A stretch of DNA of 64,000 nt from Candidatus Gastranaerophilales bacterium (GCA_944322615.1 CALUPH010000001.1:1-64000); one strand, 5' to 3'; numbered from the stretch's first letter, positions 55,526 to 64,000 are shown. Notes: a model not told the origin generated them from the sequence alone. Made by a program: numbers and translations.

Positions 55526-55566
55526 TGCAACTGTATATGTAGTTTCGTTATTTTGTTTATTGAAAC
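55526..55566 (+). repeat. 41-bp direct repeat, right copy
   Basis: One mismatch (A to G at the eighth base) against 55275-55315. Ends about 30 bp before the rsmD stop codon. Confidence 0.85.
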
Positions 55567-55594
55567 AGGTTAAATTATTTTTAAACAGAAATAT

Positions 55595-56125
55595 CTATAA
55601 TTTTAAATAAGTAATCTGTTTATCACCATATGTTTTAATTTTAATAATTTCAAAATCTTGAATATTTATATTCTTATCAATAGGATGTTCCAAAATAATA
55701 ATACCTTCATCATCCAATATATTATTATCTTTTATAATCTTTAAAGATTTTTCATACAAATCAGAATCATATGGCGGATCAAGGAAAATAACATCTGCTT
55801 TTAAATTAATCTTTAAGATATTTTTTAAAGCATCACCAAAATATAATTCAGGAATAAGCCCAAGACTTTTATAACTTTCCTTTATTGATAATGCCGTTTT
55901 CTTATCTTTTTCAAAAGAAATAACTCTAAACCCTCTTGATATAGCCTCAAGCCCCATTATGCCGCTGCCTGAAAACATATCAATAAATAACTTTCCTTGA
56001 AAATCAATCATTGCAGACAAAGTGTTAAATATACCCTGGCGAGTTTTCGATAACGTAGGCTTTATATTTTCATATTCTGCCGTTTTTATTTTTCTTGAAT
56101 TATATTTACCGCCGGTTATATTCAT
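55595..56125 (-). CDS. rsmD: 16S rRNA (guanine966-N2)-methyltransferase RsmD
   Basis: 176 residues. N-terminal MNITGGKYNSRKI and KPTLSKTRQGIFNTL, the SAM loop FIDMFSGSGIMGLEAISRG, and the catalytic VIFLDPPYDSDLYE. Methylates G966 of 16S rRNA. One-base overlap with the preceding secreted-protein gene. Last gene of the six-gene rseP-led run. Confidence 0.94.
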   Translation of the reverse strand: MNITGGKYNSRKIKTAEYENIKPTLSKTRQGIFNTLSAMIDFQGKLFIDMFSGSGIMGLEAISRGFRVISFEKDKKTALSIKESYKSLGLIPELYFGDALKNILKINLKADVIFLDPPYDSDLYEKSLKIIKDNNILDDEGIIILEHPIDKNINIQDFEIIKIKTYGDKQITYLKL

Positions 56126-56655
56126 TAATCAAGCTCTATCAAATTTTTTGCGGAGGCAGAGTCAACTTCAGGTTCATAAACTTTAACTTTACTCAATATA
56201 TTTGACCATTGACCAAACATATTTTGCGAATAATGAGGAGCTTTATTTTGGTATATAGCAAAAATAATTCCCTCTTTACCTTGAAAAGCTCTTTCTACAG
56301 CACAAGTATTTTTAATTTGACTGCACCAAGTAACCATTGCATTATCAAAATCTCGAACAATGTACTCAGGAACTATATCAGGATAATTATTTCTGTCCTT
56401 ACCTAATTGTTTATGCAGCATTACCATTGGAGACAAACCTTGATTTTTGATAACACGTTCTGAAAAAATAAGCATTTCAGTATAATTATCAGAACTTTGA
56501 TTATATGGGACATAACATTTTTTACTTTCAATTCCGTCAGGGCTTGAAACTTTATGCCAACCTTCATTAGGAAAATCAAATTGCAGAGTATCTTTTGCCA
56601 TTGCAAAACTTTGCAAAAATAAAATACTTAATATTGATATAAAAATCTTTTTCAT
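56125..56655 (-). CDS. Exported protein of unknown function
   Basis: 176 residues from ATG 56655 (GGGAG upstream); an in-frame TTG at 56670 is not preferred. Signal peptide ends near SFAMA. Mature part is mixed alpha/beta with single cysteines (KKCYVP, TWCSQIKNTCAVERAF), no known domain. The ATG overlaps the Nif3 stop codon by one base, rsmD start by one base. Confidence 0.75.
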   Translation of the reverse strand: MKKIFISILSILFLQSFAMAKDTLQFDFPNEGWHKVSSPDGIESKKCYVPYNQSSDNYTEMLIFSERVIKNQGLSPMVMLHKQLGKDRNNYPDIVPEYIVRDFDNAMVTWCSQIKNTCAVERAFQGKEGIIFAIYQNKAPHYSQNMFGQWSNILSKVKVYEPEVDSASAKNLIELD

Positions 56656-57389
56656 TAAATTAACTCCCAAGCAGGTTTTTCAACAGCTGCTATAACTTCT
56701 ACATCTTCATTTTTCAATATATTTTCAAAAATTTCAACAACAAATCTTTCACTATGAAAATGCCCCAAATCAACAATAGTCATATTTGTAGCATTCAATG
56801 CCTGATGGTGCTTTAAATCACCGGTTATAAATACATCTATACCAATTTTTTCTAAATCTTGAATATATTCAGCTCCGCTGCCTGAACAAAATGCTATTGA
56901 TTTATATGTTTTTCTATGACTATTTACAACTCTTACACTAGGCAAGCTAAAAATTGTTTTCAGAGTTGAGATAAGTTTTGAAAAGTTTTTTTCTTCATCA
57001 AACTGTTTATATTTAATAAATTCAAATGCAGTATCTAAATCCGTAAATCCGCATTTTTCCGCAAGATATTCACTTACACCGCCTTGTGCTATATCTAAGT
57101 TGGTATGAGCTGAGTATACTTGTATATTATTCTGGATTGCCTTAATTATAAATGGGGATTCTATCGTTTTTATTGAATTAAAAAAGATAGGATGATGTGA
57201 TAAAATCAAGTCACATTTTTTATTAATAGCCTCATCTACAGTAGATGGTGTCACATCAAGTGCTAACAAAATCCTATTTGTATCTTCAATACCCAGATTT
57301 ATCTGCCAGCCTGAATTATCCCATTTTTGCATTGTGTTTAACGGCGCAAATTCTTCTATTCTTTTTATAATTTTAGTTACTTTTTCCAT
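56655..57389 (-). CDS. Nif3/YqfO-family dinuclear metal protein
   Basis: 244 residues. Motifs: WDNSGWQINLG, CDLILSHHPIFF, VYSAHTNLDIAQGGVSEYLAE and the C-terminal DLGHFHSERFVVE. The hydrolase-like two-metal site is conserved in the family (GTP cyclohydrolase I type 2-like annotation), but the reaction is unsettled. Overlaps coaBC by 17 bp. Confidence 0.92.
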   Translation of the reverse strand: MEKVTKIIKRIEEFAPLNTMQKWDNSGWQINLGIEDTNRILLALDVTPSTVDEAINKKCDLILSHHPIFFNSIKTIESPFIIKAIQNNIQVYSAHTNLDIAQGGVSEYLAEKCGFTDLDTAFEFIKYKQFDEEKNFSKLISTLKTIFSLPSVRVVNSHRKTYKSIAFCSGSGAEYIQDLEKIGIDVFITGDLKHHQALNATNMTIVDLGHFHSERFVVEIFENILKNEDVEVIAAVEKPAWELI

Positions 57390-58557
57390 AAATTTTTTCC
57401 AAAATCTTCATAGCTATAATTTGTTTATCAGCTTTTTCTATATGACAAACATTCATCTCTTTATCTATTATATACAATTCATTATCATTTGACGAGAAGC
57501 CTATATCTTTTTTAGAAATATCATTTGCACATATATAATCACATTTTTTCTTAGAAATCTTTTGTTTTGCAAATTCCATTAGATTTTGACTTTCAGCACA
57601 AAATCCAACAACAATTTGGTCATTTCGTTTAATTTTAGACATTTCTTTTAAAATGTCAGGATTTTCAACAAGTTCAATTATCAGAGAATTGCCGTCTTTT
57701 TTTATTTTCTGTTCAGATTTATTTTTTACTCGATAATCACTTACAGCTGCGGCCATAATTAATGTATAAGCATCTTTAAACTCTTCATTTACTTTATTAT
57801 ACATTTCTTGAGCTGTTTGAACATTTATCACTTTATATTTTTTATCAACATCAACTGTTGAAATAAGAACAACATCGGCTCCGAGTTTATATGCATTGTC
57901 AGCTAATGCAATACCCATTTTTCCTGAAGAATAATTTCCGATATATCTTACTGCATCAATATTTTCCTTCGTACCACCTGCTGTTATGACAACCTTTTTC
58001 CCTTTTAATATTTGTTCGGGCAATAAAATATCTTTAACAGTATCATAAATTAAATTTATATCAGCAAGTCTGCCTTTACCGTTAGTTCCGCAGGCTAAAA
58101 AGCCGGTATCAGGTTCAATTACTTTTATTCCTCTATTTTTTAGAGTTTCAATATTTTTTTCTACTGCGGGATTTTCCCACATATTTGTGTTCATACAAGG
58201 TGCTATTACAACAGGCTTTTTAAAAGCACAGAATGTTGATGTTAATAAATTATCACAAATTCCTAAAGCCATTTTTGCAATTGTATTTGCGCTCGCAGGT
58301 GCAATAACAAAGATATCCGCTTCATCAGTCAAAGCTATATGTTCCGGTTTATATTCTTTTATATTAAATTGCTCAATATCAACAGCATTTTGACTTAATG
58401 ATTCTAATGTAGTCTTAGTAACAAAATTCAATGCATTAGGCGTAACAACAACTTTAACATTCGCATTATTTTTTTTGAACAAACGAATTAATTCACAAAC
58501 TTTATAAGCTGCAATAGCTCCTGTTATACCAACTAAGACGGTTTTTCCGCTAAGCAT
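57373..58557 (-). CDS. coaBC: Bifunctional phosphopantothenoylcysteine decarboxylase/synthetase
   Basis: 394 residues. CoaC half: GITGAIAAYKVCELIR, APCMNTNMWENPAV and TGFLACGTNGKGRLAD with the active-site Cys. CoaB half: VVITAGGTKENIDAVRYIGNYSSGKMG and VKNKSEQKIKK. Together they form two steps of coenzyme A synthesis. Begins 3 bp after gmk. Confidence 0.96.
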   Translation of the reverse strand: MLSGKTVLVGITGAIAAYKVCELIRLFKKNNANVKVVVTPNALNFVTKTTLESLSQNAVDIEQFNIKEYKPEHIALTDEADIFVIAPASANTIAKMALGICDNLLTSTFCAFKKPVVIAPCMNTNMWENPAVEKNIETLKNRGIKVIEPDTGFLACGTNGKGRLADINLIYDTVKDILLPEQILKGKKVVITAGGTKENIDAVRYIGNYSSGKMGIALADNAYKLGADVVLISTVDVDKKYKVINVQTAQEMYNKVNEEFKDAYTLIMAAAVSDYRVKNKSEQKIKKDGNSLIIELVENPDILKEMSKIKRNDQIVVGFCAESQNLMEFAKQKISKKKCDYICANDISKKDIGFSSNDNELYIIDKEMNVCHIEKADKQIIAMKILEKIYGKSN

Positions 58558-58560
58558 TTT

Positions 58561-59115
58561 TTACCCTTTATTATTAAAGATTTTCTGCATATTAGCCAAT
58601 GCTTCTTCTATGTTATCATTAATAATTTGATAATCAAAGTTTTTACCTGCCTCTATTTCTCTTGCAGCAACACTAAGCCTTCGTTGTATAGCTTCTTCAC
58701 TTTCAGTATGTCTGCCTCTTAAACGCTTTTCTAAATCTTCTAAAGATGGAGGCATAATAAAAATTGAAGTAGCTTCAGGCATTTTTTCCTTTACTTGTTT
58801 TGCACCTTGAACTTCAATTTCTAAAATCAAATCTATTCCCTTAGCCAATGTTTTTTCTACAAAACTTTTTTTAGTTCCGTAGAAATTACCGCTAAATTCT
58901 GCCCATTCTAAGAATTCATCATTATCAATAGATTTCTGAAAATCTTCTTTAGATACAAAAAAATAGCTTACACCATCTTCTTCACCTTGTCTTGGATTTC
59001 TTGTTGTAGCAGATATTGATAGTTTAATTTCAGGATTTTCCTTTAAGAAAAGCTTTAACAAAGTGCCTTTTCCAACTCCGGAGCATCCCGCAACTATATA
59101 TAAATGACCTTTCAT
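58561..59115 (-). CDS. gmk: Guanylate kinase
   Basis: 184 residues. P-loop GCSGVGKGTLL, GMP-binding region SISATTRNPRQGEEDGVSYFF, lid region RLRGRHTESEEAIQRRL. Converts GMP to GDP. Follows rseP by 73 bp and precedes coaBC by 3 bp, in the usual gmk-coaBC order. Confidence 0.96.
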   Translation of the reverse strand: MKGHLYIVAGCSGVGKGTLLKLFLKENPEIKLSISATTRNPRQGEEDGVSYFFVSKEDFQKSIDNDEFLEWAEFSGNFYGTKKSFVEKTLAKGIDLILEIEVQGAKQVKEKMPEATSIFIMPPSLEDLEKRLRGRHTESEEAIQRRLSVAAREIEAGKNFDYQIINDNIEEALANMQKIFNNKG

Positions 59116-59188
59116 AAATTCCCTTTTTATACAATTTTTATAGATTATACCTGAATAAATATAAAAAGAAAATCATATTTTATTTTGA

Positions 59189-60577
59189 CTAAATTTTACC
59201 TATTATCCAAGCATGGATATCGTTATATAAAATCAATACCATCAAGGTTATTAATAAATAGAAGAAGAAATTACTTAATATTTCAACAAATTTCTTACTT
59301 ACAGGTTTTCCTGTTATCTTCTCGATAATAAGGAACAATAAATGTCCGCCGTCTAAAGCCGGAATAGGCAATATATTAATTAATGCCAAGTTTAAAGATA
59401 TCATAGCTGTTAACAATAAACCTTGGAATATACCTTTATATGCAATTATTTCAGTTCCTATTTTTGTAATTGCAATAATTCCGTTCATTTCACTCATTGG
59501 GATTTTACCTGTAAATAGTTTTCCAAGAGTGTATACCATAAATCCTATATTATAGTTAACATAATGAATTGTTGCAGGAATTAATTCCTTTAGGTTTTTG
59601 GTTTCAGTATACTTTTCACTATATGATTGTTCAATACCAAGCTTACCGTCTTTACCTGCATATACAGGTTTTAATTGTACTTCTTGATTATTTCTCAAAA
59701 CAACTATTGAAACCGGTTTTTTGGTATCAGAAATCGCTGCTGCTATATCAATTGGTAAAGCATCACTTTCAAGTTTATATTCGCTGCTGTAATTAATCTT
59801 GTCTCTTAAATCTTTTTGAAAATCAGAAAGCTGAGTTTCTTTTGATTTATATTTTTCCAATCCTAAAATATTATCAACAGATAACTTAACACTTTCTTCA
59901 TCAGTAAATTGAGGAAATCTTACAATAGTGCCTGCTTTTATAATTTCATTATCTTTTAATTGAGGATTTAAAGTTTTTAACTCATTTAATTTACTTTCAA
60001 TTAACTTTTGAGAAGCTAAACCATCAAATTCCTTTGATAAATCAAGATGTCTTGTTAAGGTTATAGGATAATCAACCTTTAAACCGTTAACAGTATATAA
60101 AATATCACCTTTTTGAATACCAGAATCAATTATAGATTGAACGGCACTGGGCGCAAATTTTTCAAACTTAATAACAAACTTATTATCAGGTAAATGTTTC
60201 CACAAAAGTCCTGTGAAAAATATTAAGAAATAAGCTAAAATAACATTACATATAACACCTGCAGATATAACAAGCGCCCTTTGTCCTACAGATTTATTAG
60301 AAAATCTTAAAGTGGAATCTTTTGGCAAATCACAATCTTCTTCATCGTCAGGAAATGAAACATAACCGCCAAGTAAAAATGCATGGATTAAAATTTCTGT
60401 TTCGCCAAATTTTTTAGAAAATAAAGTAGGCCCGATTGGTAAACCAAACCCGAATTTATCAACCCTTATTCCTACTAACTTAGCGGCACAAAAATGTCCT
60501 AATTCATGTACTAAAATCAATAAACTGATTAACAAAATCATGATTATTGCACTTGAAAACATATTTAAAAATCCCAT
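59189..60577 (-). CDS. rseP: Site-2 intramembrane zinc protease RseP-like
   Basis: 462 residues. HELGH at 24-28 in the first helix and LDGGHLLFLIIE in the last membrane domain form the metal site. A PDZ-like region (about 130-170, SGIQKGDILYTVNG) is followed by a long insertion (about 175-300) with charged segments, longer than in E. coli, and probably periplasmic. It releases membrane-tethered regulators. Heads the six-gene minus-strand run down to rsmD. GAGAAG before the ATG. Confidence 0.93.
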   Translation of the reverse strand: MGFLNMFSSAIIMILLISLLILVHELGHFCAAKLVGIRVDKFGFGLPIGPTLFSKKFGETEILIHAFLLGGYVSFPDDEEDCDLPKDSTLRFSNKSVGQRALVISAGVICNVILAYFLIFFTGLLWKHLPDNKFVIKFEKFAPSAVQSIIDSGIQKGDILYTVNGLKVDYPITLTRHLDLSKEFDGLASQKLIESKLNELKTLNPQLKDNEIIKAGTIVRFPQFTDEESVKLSVDNILGLEKYKSKETQLSDFQKDLRDKINYSSEYKLESDALPIDIAAAISDTKKPVSIVVLRNNQEVQLKPVYAGKDGKLGIEQSYSEKYTETKNLKELIPATIHYVNYNIGFMVYTLGKLFTGKIPMSEMNGIIAITKIGTEIIAYKGIFQGLLLTAMISLNLALINILPIPALDGGHLLFLIIEKITGKPVSKKFVEILSNFFFYLLITLMVLILYNDIHAWIIGKI

Positions 60578-60599
60578 TTTAATCTTCTCTTTTATCTAA

Positions 60600-60605
60600 T
60601 ATAAT
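60600..60605 (+). promoter_or_regulatory. -10 box near the comF start
   Basis: TATAAT, with ATG at 60615 only 9 nt later and no Shine-Dalgarno sequence. Confidence 0.45.
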
Positions 60606-60614
60606 TTGTATTAT

Positions 60615-61271
60615 ATGATAAATTTGATTGAAAAACTACTAAACTTAATATATATCCAGCCTTGCTACTTCTGTCATTCAAAAAAAGAAGACAGGATTAT
60701 ATGCAAAAAATGTTATAACAGAATCCATTTTATGCCGCCTTCTGTATTTAAGGAACAAAATAATTGTAAAATATATGCCTGCACGTTATATGATGAAATT
60801 ACAAAAAAATTAATAAAAGACTTAAAATATCATAATAAGAAAATTTTAGCATCACTCCAAGCAAAAATAATGTACGAATACTGGCTTGATTTACATAAAA
60901 AAGAGAATTTTCTTATTTTACCTGTCCCTATCCATCAAAACAGAAGAAAAGAAAGAAAATATAATCATATGGATTTAGTAGCAGATGAACTGAGTAAATT
61001 AACAGGGTATAAAAATAATAAAAAGTTTCTTATAAGAACAAAAGACACAATAAAACAATTCAACCTAAATAAAACTCAAAGACTCAAAAATATAAAAAAT
61101 GCATTCGCAATTAATCAAAATGAAACAATAGATAAAAATGAAAATCTTTTAATTATTGATGATATAACTTCAACAGGAATAACATTAGAAGAAATAATAA
61201 AACTTCTAAAAAAGAACGGATACAAAAAACTAACGGCACTTACACTTTCAACACCTGACATTTGGAATTAA
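60615..61271 (+). CDS. ComF-family phosphoribosyltransferase-like protein
   Basis: 218 residues from ATG 60615 (a TTG at 60606 is also in frame). N-terminal four-cysteine zinc knuckle (CYFCHSKKEDRIICKKC), then the PRPP motif LLIIDDITSTGITLEE and the ComF-type RRKERKYNHMDLVADELSK. ComF proteins take part in DNA uptake/repair in competent bacteria. No other competence gene is in the window. It is divergent from rseP. Confidence 0.92.
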   Translation: MINLIEKLLNLIYIQPCYFCHSKKEDRIICKKCYNRIHFMPPSVFKEQNNCKIYACTLYDEITKKLIKDLKYHNKKILASLQAKIMYEYWLDLHKKENFLILPVPIHQNRRKERKYNHMDLVADELSKLTGYKNNKKFLIRTKDTIKQFNLNKTQRLKNIKNAFAINQNETIDKNENLLIIDDITSTGITLEEIIKLLKKNGYKKLTALTLSTPDIWN

Positions 61272-61369
61272 ATTAATATTTTTAACAAATCAGGCAATTT
61301 TTATTAATAAAAAGTTTTTATATAAGAACAAGGTAGGTAAGTTTATTTTTTGGGAAGGTAGGTTCTTTT

Positions 61370-61738
61370 ATGATTAATGCAGCAAATTTTACACCATCAA
61401 TCTCTGCAAATAATGGATTAACAAATTCTATTGCACCTGTAGAAAAGAAATATGTAACTATTAATGGACAACAATATCCTGTAGAAAAAGTTCAAGATAA
61501 TAACAATAAATATTCTGTTATGCCAACATATAAAGAAGTTGTTGTAATAGATGGTAAACAATATGATGTTAATGAAGTTTCTGACCCATTAGTCTGTGAC
61601 GGAAAAAAACAAGTTGTAGTTGTTGACGGTCAGCAATACGATGTAGAAAATACAAATAAAATAAACTTAAATGGTGGTTTCACTTTTAACCCAAATGCAA
61701 GAATTAATGCGGATTCTACAATGTCTTATATGGCATAA
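61370..61738 (+). CDS. Small protein with a threefold repeat
   Basis: 122 residues. A 14-15 residue unit with consensus (Y/V)V(T/V)(I/V)(N/D)G(Q/K)QY(P/D)V occurs three times (about 28-41, 56-70, 81-94), beta-strand-like. The flanks are Asn/Ser-rich. There is no signal peptide. GGAAGGTAGG precedes the ATG and a terminator follows. Unknown function; the repeat suggests a small adhesive or structural module. Confidence 0.72.
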   Translation: MINAANFTPSISANNGLTNSIAPVEKKYVTINGQQYPVEKVQDNNNKYSVMPTYKEVVVIDGKQYDVNEVSDPLVCDGKKQVVVVDGQQYDVENTNKINLNGGFTFNPNARINADSTMSYMA

Positions 61739-61752
61739 ATTATTCGAAATAT

Positions 61753-61786
61753 AAAAAAGAGGGCTTAACTTTTAGCCCTCTTTTTT
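61753..61786. terminator. Bidirectional terminator between the repeat protein gene and dnaA
   Basis: AAAAAAGAGGGCT (61753-61765) and AGCCCTCTTTTTT (61774-61786) with an 8-nt loop. Overlaps the dnaA stop codon by two bases. Confidence 0.88.
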
Positions 61787-63197
61787 ATTCATTAATTTTT
61801 GCAGTAAGCTCTGTTATGTCTTGAGCTAAATGCCTATCTATAGCAATATCGCTCTTAACTTTTTGATGAGAATACATTATTGTTGTATGTTTTCTGTTAA
61901 AACAATCACCAATATAAGGGAAGCTTTCTCCTGTAAGTTCCTTTGCCAGATATATTGCAACTTGACGAGCATATGCTGTTTTAGCAGCTCTATTTGTACT
62001 TTTTATATCATCAACCGAAACATTATAAAAACTTGCTACAATATCAATTATACCTTCAACTGTAAGAGTTTTTCTTTTTTCACTATAACCAATTACTTTT
62101 TTAACTATCTCTACAGTTATAGGTATTTCATTTATTGAAGTATATGCACTAACAGTATTAAATGCTCCCTCAAGTTCTCGAACATTCTTATTATAAACTG
62201 TTGCCAAGAATTCTATTACATCTATCGGCATTTTTATATTATTATCATTTGCCAATTTTGTCAGTATAGCCATTCTTGTTTCTATATCAGGCACTTGAAT
62301 ATCGGCAAGAAGTCCCATTTGGAAACGAGTTTTTAATCTGTCAGGTGTATTTTCAAATTTATCAGGCGATCTGTCTGAAGTAAAAACAATCTGTTTACCT
62401 GAATTATGAAGACTTTCAAATGTATTAAACATTTCTTCTTCAGTTCTTGCTTTACCTTCAATTAACTGAATATCATCAACTAAAAGAACATCAACATTTC
62501 TGTATTTATTACGGAAATCATTCATTTTTTTATTCTTATCGCCTGCTTTATCCATACCTTTTACAAGCGAGTTGACAAGGTCATTAATAAATTCTTCAGC
62601 TTTTACATATTTTACTTTTAATTTTGGTTTATGAAACAATATATCGTGCCCAATTGCTTGCAACAAGTGAGTTTTACCCAATCCTGAACCACCATATATA
62701 AATAACGGATTATATTGTTTCCCAGGATCTTTTGCAACAGCAAGCGCAACTGCATGAGCAAATTTATTATTAGCACCGACTACAAAATTATCAAATTTGT
62801 ATTTCAAGTTTAAATTACAATCAGAACGCATTTGCTTTAATCCATCATACTTTGATGAAGCAATACGTTTCTCCAAATTTTGAATAAACTCTTTTTCTTC
62901 GTCTTTTTTTGCTTTTTGCTTCTCTTTCTCTAATTGTTTATGGAGATTGTCATCATAAATAACCTTAAAATAAACCTCTTTACCACAAACTTCAGAAAGA
63001 GCTTTTGAAATTTCTTTCTGATTTTTTTGTAAAATTTGTACCGCCAAATTTTGTCCCGTTAAAGCACAAAAACAGTTGTCTTCCAATGAATGTGGAACTA
63101 AAGGTAATATCCAAGTCTCATAAGTAGTTGTAATGACGGTATCTTTTAATATAACAAGTGCGTCATTCCATATTTGCTTAATTAATTCGTCTTCCAT
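61785..63197 (-). CDS. dnaA: Chromosomal replication initiator DnaA
   Basis: 470 residues. N-terminal helical domain, Lys/Glu-rich linker (about 85-110), AAA+ with GGSGLGKTHLL and VDDIQLIEGK, and the C-terminal signature CFNRKHTTIMYSHQKV, which reads the DnaA box. AGGATGGG before the ATG. Immediate upstream neighbour is aspS rather than rpmH/dnaN, and no obvious run of DnaA boxes is seen around the gene. Confidence 0.97.
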   Translation of the reverse strand: MEDELIKQIWNDALVILKDTVITTTYETWILPLVPHSLEDNCFCALTGQNLAVQILQKNQKEISKALSEVCGKEVYFKVIYDDNLHKQLEKEKQKAKKDEEKEFIQNLEKRIASSKYDGLKQMRSDCNLNLKYKFDNFVVGANNKFAHAVALAVAKDPGKQYNPLFIYGGSGLGKTHLLQAIGHDILFHKPKLKVKYVKAEEFINDLVNSLVKGMDKAGDKNKKMNDFRNKYRNVDVLLVDDIQLIEGKARTEEEMFNTFESLHNSGKQIVFTSDRSPDKFENTPDRLKTRFQMGLLADIQVPDIETRMAILTKLANDNNIKMPIDVIEFLATVYNKNVRELEGAFNTVSAYTSINEIPITVEIVKKVIGYSEKRKTLTVEGIIDIVASFYNVSVDDIKSTNRAAKTAYARQVAIYLAKELTGESFPYIGDCFNRKHTTIMYSHQKVKSDIAIDRHLAQDITELTAKINE

Positions 63198-63227
63198 TTC
63201 CCATCCTAAGCGTAATTTTGAGTATAT

Positions 63228-63266
63228 AAAAGGCTAAAGATGTACATTATACAGGATTAGCCTTTT
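63228..63266 (-). terminator. Possible terminator of aspS
   Basis: AAAAGGCTAA (63228-63237)/TTAGCCTTTT (63257-63266) with a 19-nt loop. The T tail on the minus strand is short. Confidence 0.6.
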
Positions 63267-63284
63267 ATTCTTAAACTCTGATAA

Positions 63285-64000
63285 CTAGTTAACTTTAGTT
63301 GTAAGTCTTAAATGCAATTCTCTAAGCTGATCTTCAGAAGCTAAAGCAGGTGCATCTGTCATCAAACATTTAGCAGCTGAATTCTTAGGGAATGCTATTA
63401 CATCTCTTATTGAATTTGTTTTAGCCAATAATGCAACAACACGATCCAAACCTAAAGCAAGACCTGCATGCGGAGGTGTACCATATCTAAATGCATTAAT
63501 CATAAATCCAAATTTTTCTTGAGTTTCTTCTTCAGATAAGCCTAATGCTTTAAATACTCTCTTTTGGATTTCACCATCATGTATTCTTACACTGCCGCCG
63601 CCAAGTTCATTACCGTTATAAACTATATCATAAGCAATTGAACGGCAATTAGCAGGATCTGTTTCCATTTTGTCTATATCTTCAAGATTTGGCATTGTGA
63701 ACGGATGGTGAACTGATACATATCTGTTATCTTCTTCAGAATATTCAAACATTGGGAAATCAACAACCCATAAAAGAGCATGAGCATTAGGATCTATTAA
63801 ACCTAATTTTTCACCAAAGTATAATCTGAATCTGCCCATTACATCATATGTAACTTTTGGTTTATCAGCAACAAAGAAAATAACATCACCAGGTTTTGCA
63901 TCTCCTCTTTGTTTTATTTGCTCTGCTTGTTCTTCTGTTAAGAATTTAAGAACAGGAGATTTAGCTGTTCCGTCTTCTAAATACATAATATTAGCTAAGG
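63285..64000 (-). CDS. aspS: Aspartyl-tRNA synthetase, C-terminal part (cut by window edge)
   Basis: At least 238 residues; the frame continues past base 64000 without a stop, so the Met near the edge is internal. Seen: HPFTMPN, YDIVYNGNELGGGSVRIHDGEIQKRVF (class II motif 2 region neighbours) and GLALGLDRVVALLAKTNSIRDVIAFPKNSAAKC (motif 3 with the ATP arginine). The N-terminal tRNA-binding and GAD parts lie outside or partly outside. Confidence 0.95.
   Translation of the reverse strand, partial: LANIMYLEDGTAKSPVLKFLTEEQAEQIKQRGDAKPGDVIFFVADKPKVTYDVMGRFRLYFGEKLGLIDPNAHALLWVVDFPMFEYSEEDNRYVSVHHPFTMPNLEDIDKMETDPANCRSIAYDIVYNGNELGGGSVRIHDGEIQKRVFKALGLSEEETQEKFGFMINAFRYGTPPHAGLALGLDRVVALLAKTNSIRDVIAFPKNSAAKCLMTDAPALASEDQLRELHLRLTTKVN

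Noticed and set aside
55275-55566. CRISPR-like direct repeats
   Set aside because: There are only two copies, 251 bp apart, with a structured interior and no cas genes nearby.
61740-63284. Replication origin next to dnaA
   Set aside because: The short flanks show terminators and no cluster of DnaA-box-like TTATCCACA sequences; the origin may lie elsewhere.

Overview
The window is AT-rich, densely coded bacterial chromosome with a Gram-negative envelope gene set: an RND pump with adaptor and TolC channel, a stand-alone POTRA protein, RseP and type IV prepilin-like proteins. The two prepilin-like proteins, the large helical protein carrying a PAFKG motif near its N-terminus, and the housekeeping genes together suggest a gut-type, non-photosynthetic cyanobacterial relative (Vampirovibrionia/Melainabacteria, order Gastranaerophilales). 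This placement is an inference from protein style; there is no rRNA in the window to confirm it. I see no phage, intact insertion sequence, CRISPR array or rRNA operon.

Layout. 1-5900: a tRNA-Gly, then a secreted transglutaminase-like protein, a small zinc-ribbon protein, a membrane protein, a PHP phosphoesterase, and a TPR / metallo-beta-lactamase-fold / calcineurin-like phosphoesterase cluster. 5970-10830: a PDZ-S41 protease, a region holding two convergent small RNA candidates (one 6S-like), a GH57 glucan enzyme and a family 4 uracil-DNA glycosylase. 10990-16220: two large lineage-style proteins of unknown function, convergent and overlapping by 4 bp. 16285-19390: ksgA-ispE-murQ operon divergent from ogt. 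19411-20441: efp-accB. 20537-28058: a run of minus-strand genes headed by a cytosolic histidine kinase and an atypical REC-GGDEF-REC regulator, followed by pepA, a DUF2339 membrane protein, a YjbQ protein, an M14-like peptidase and a secreted protein. 28192-34889: a marR-adaptor-RND-TolC efflux operon with a clear promoter and a palindromic operator. 34892-38435: lepA-glgC-thioredoxin. 38473-42520: a small Cys-His-Asp protein and the tig-clpP-clpX proteostasis operon. 42583-46017: POTRA protein, small secreted protein, prepilin with an acidic tail, phosphodiester glycosidase. 46133-51350: C_GCAxxG_C_C protein, obg, a Crp/Fnr regulator with a secreted partner, and gatB. 51359-55594: LysM protein, second prepilin, small proteins, a membrane-anchored Hsp20-like protein and a repeat-rich intergenic element. 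55595-60577: rseP-gmk-coaBC-nif3-secreted protein-rsmD operon. 60615-64000: comF, a threefold-repeat small protein, dnaA and the end of aspS.

Themes. Glucan metabolism (glgC, GH57), proteostasis (tig-clpPX, lepA, Hsp20-like), peptidoglycan recycling (murQ) and efflux are all represented. Several genes (ksgA, ogt, the histidine kinase, lepA, comF, the Cys-His-Asp protein) have a -10-like box only 6-11 nt from the start codon and no Shine-Dalgarno sequence, suggesting leaderless or near-leaderless mRNAs. The least explained elements are the small RNA pair at 7236-7516, the 41-bp repeat element at 55275-55566, and the 802-aa and 940-aa proteins.
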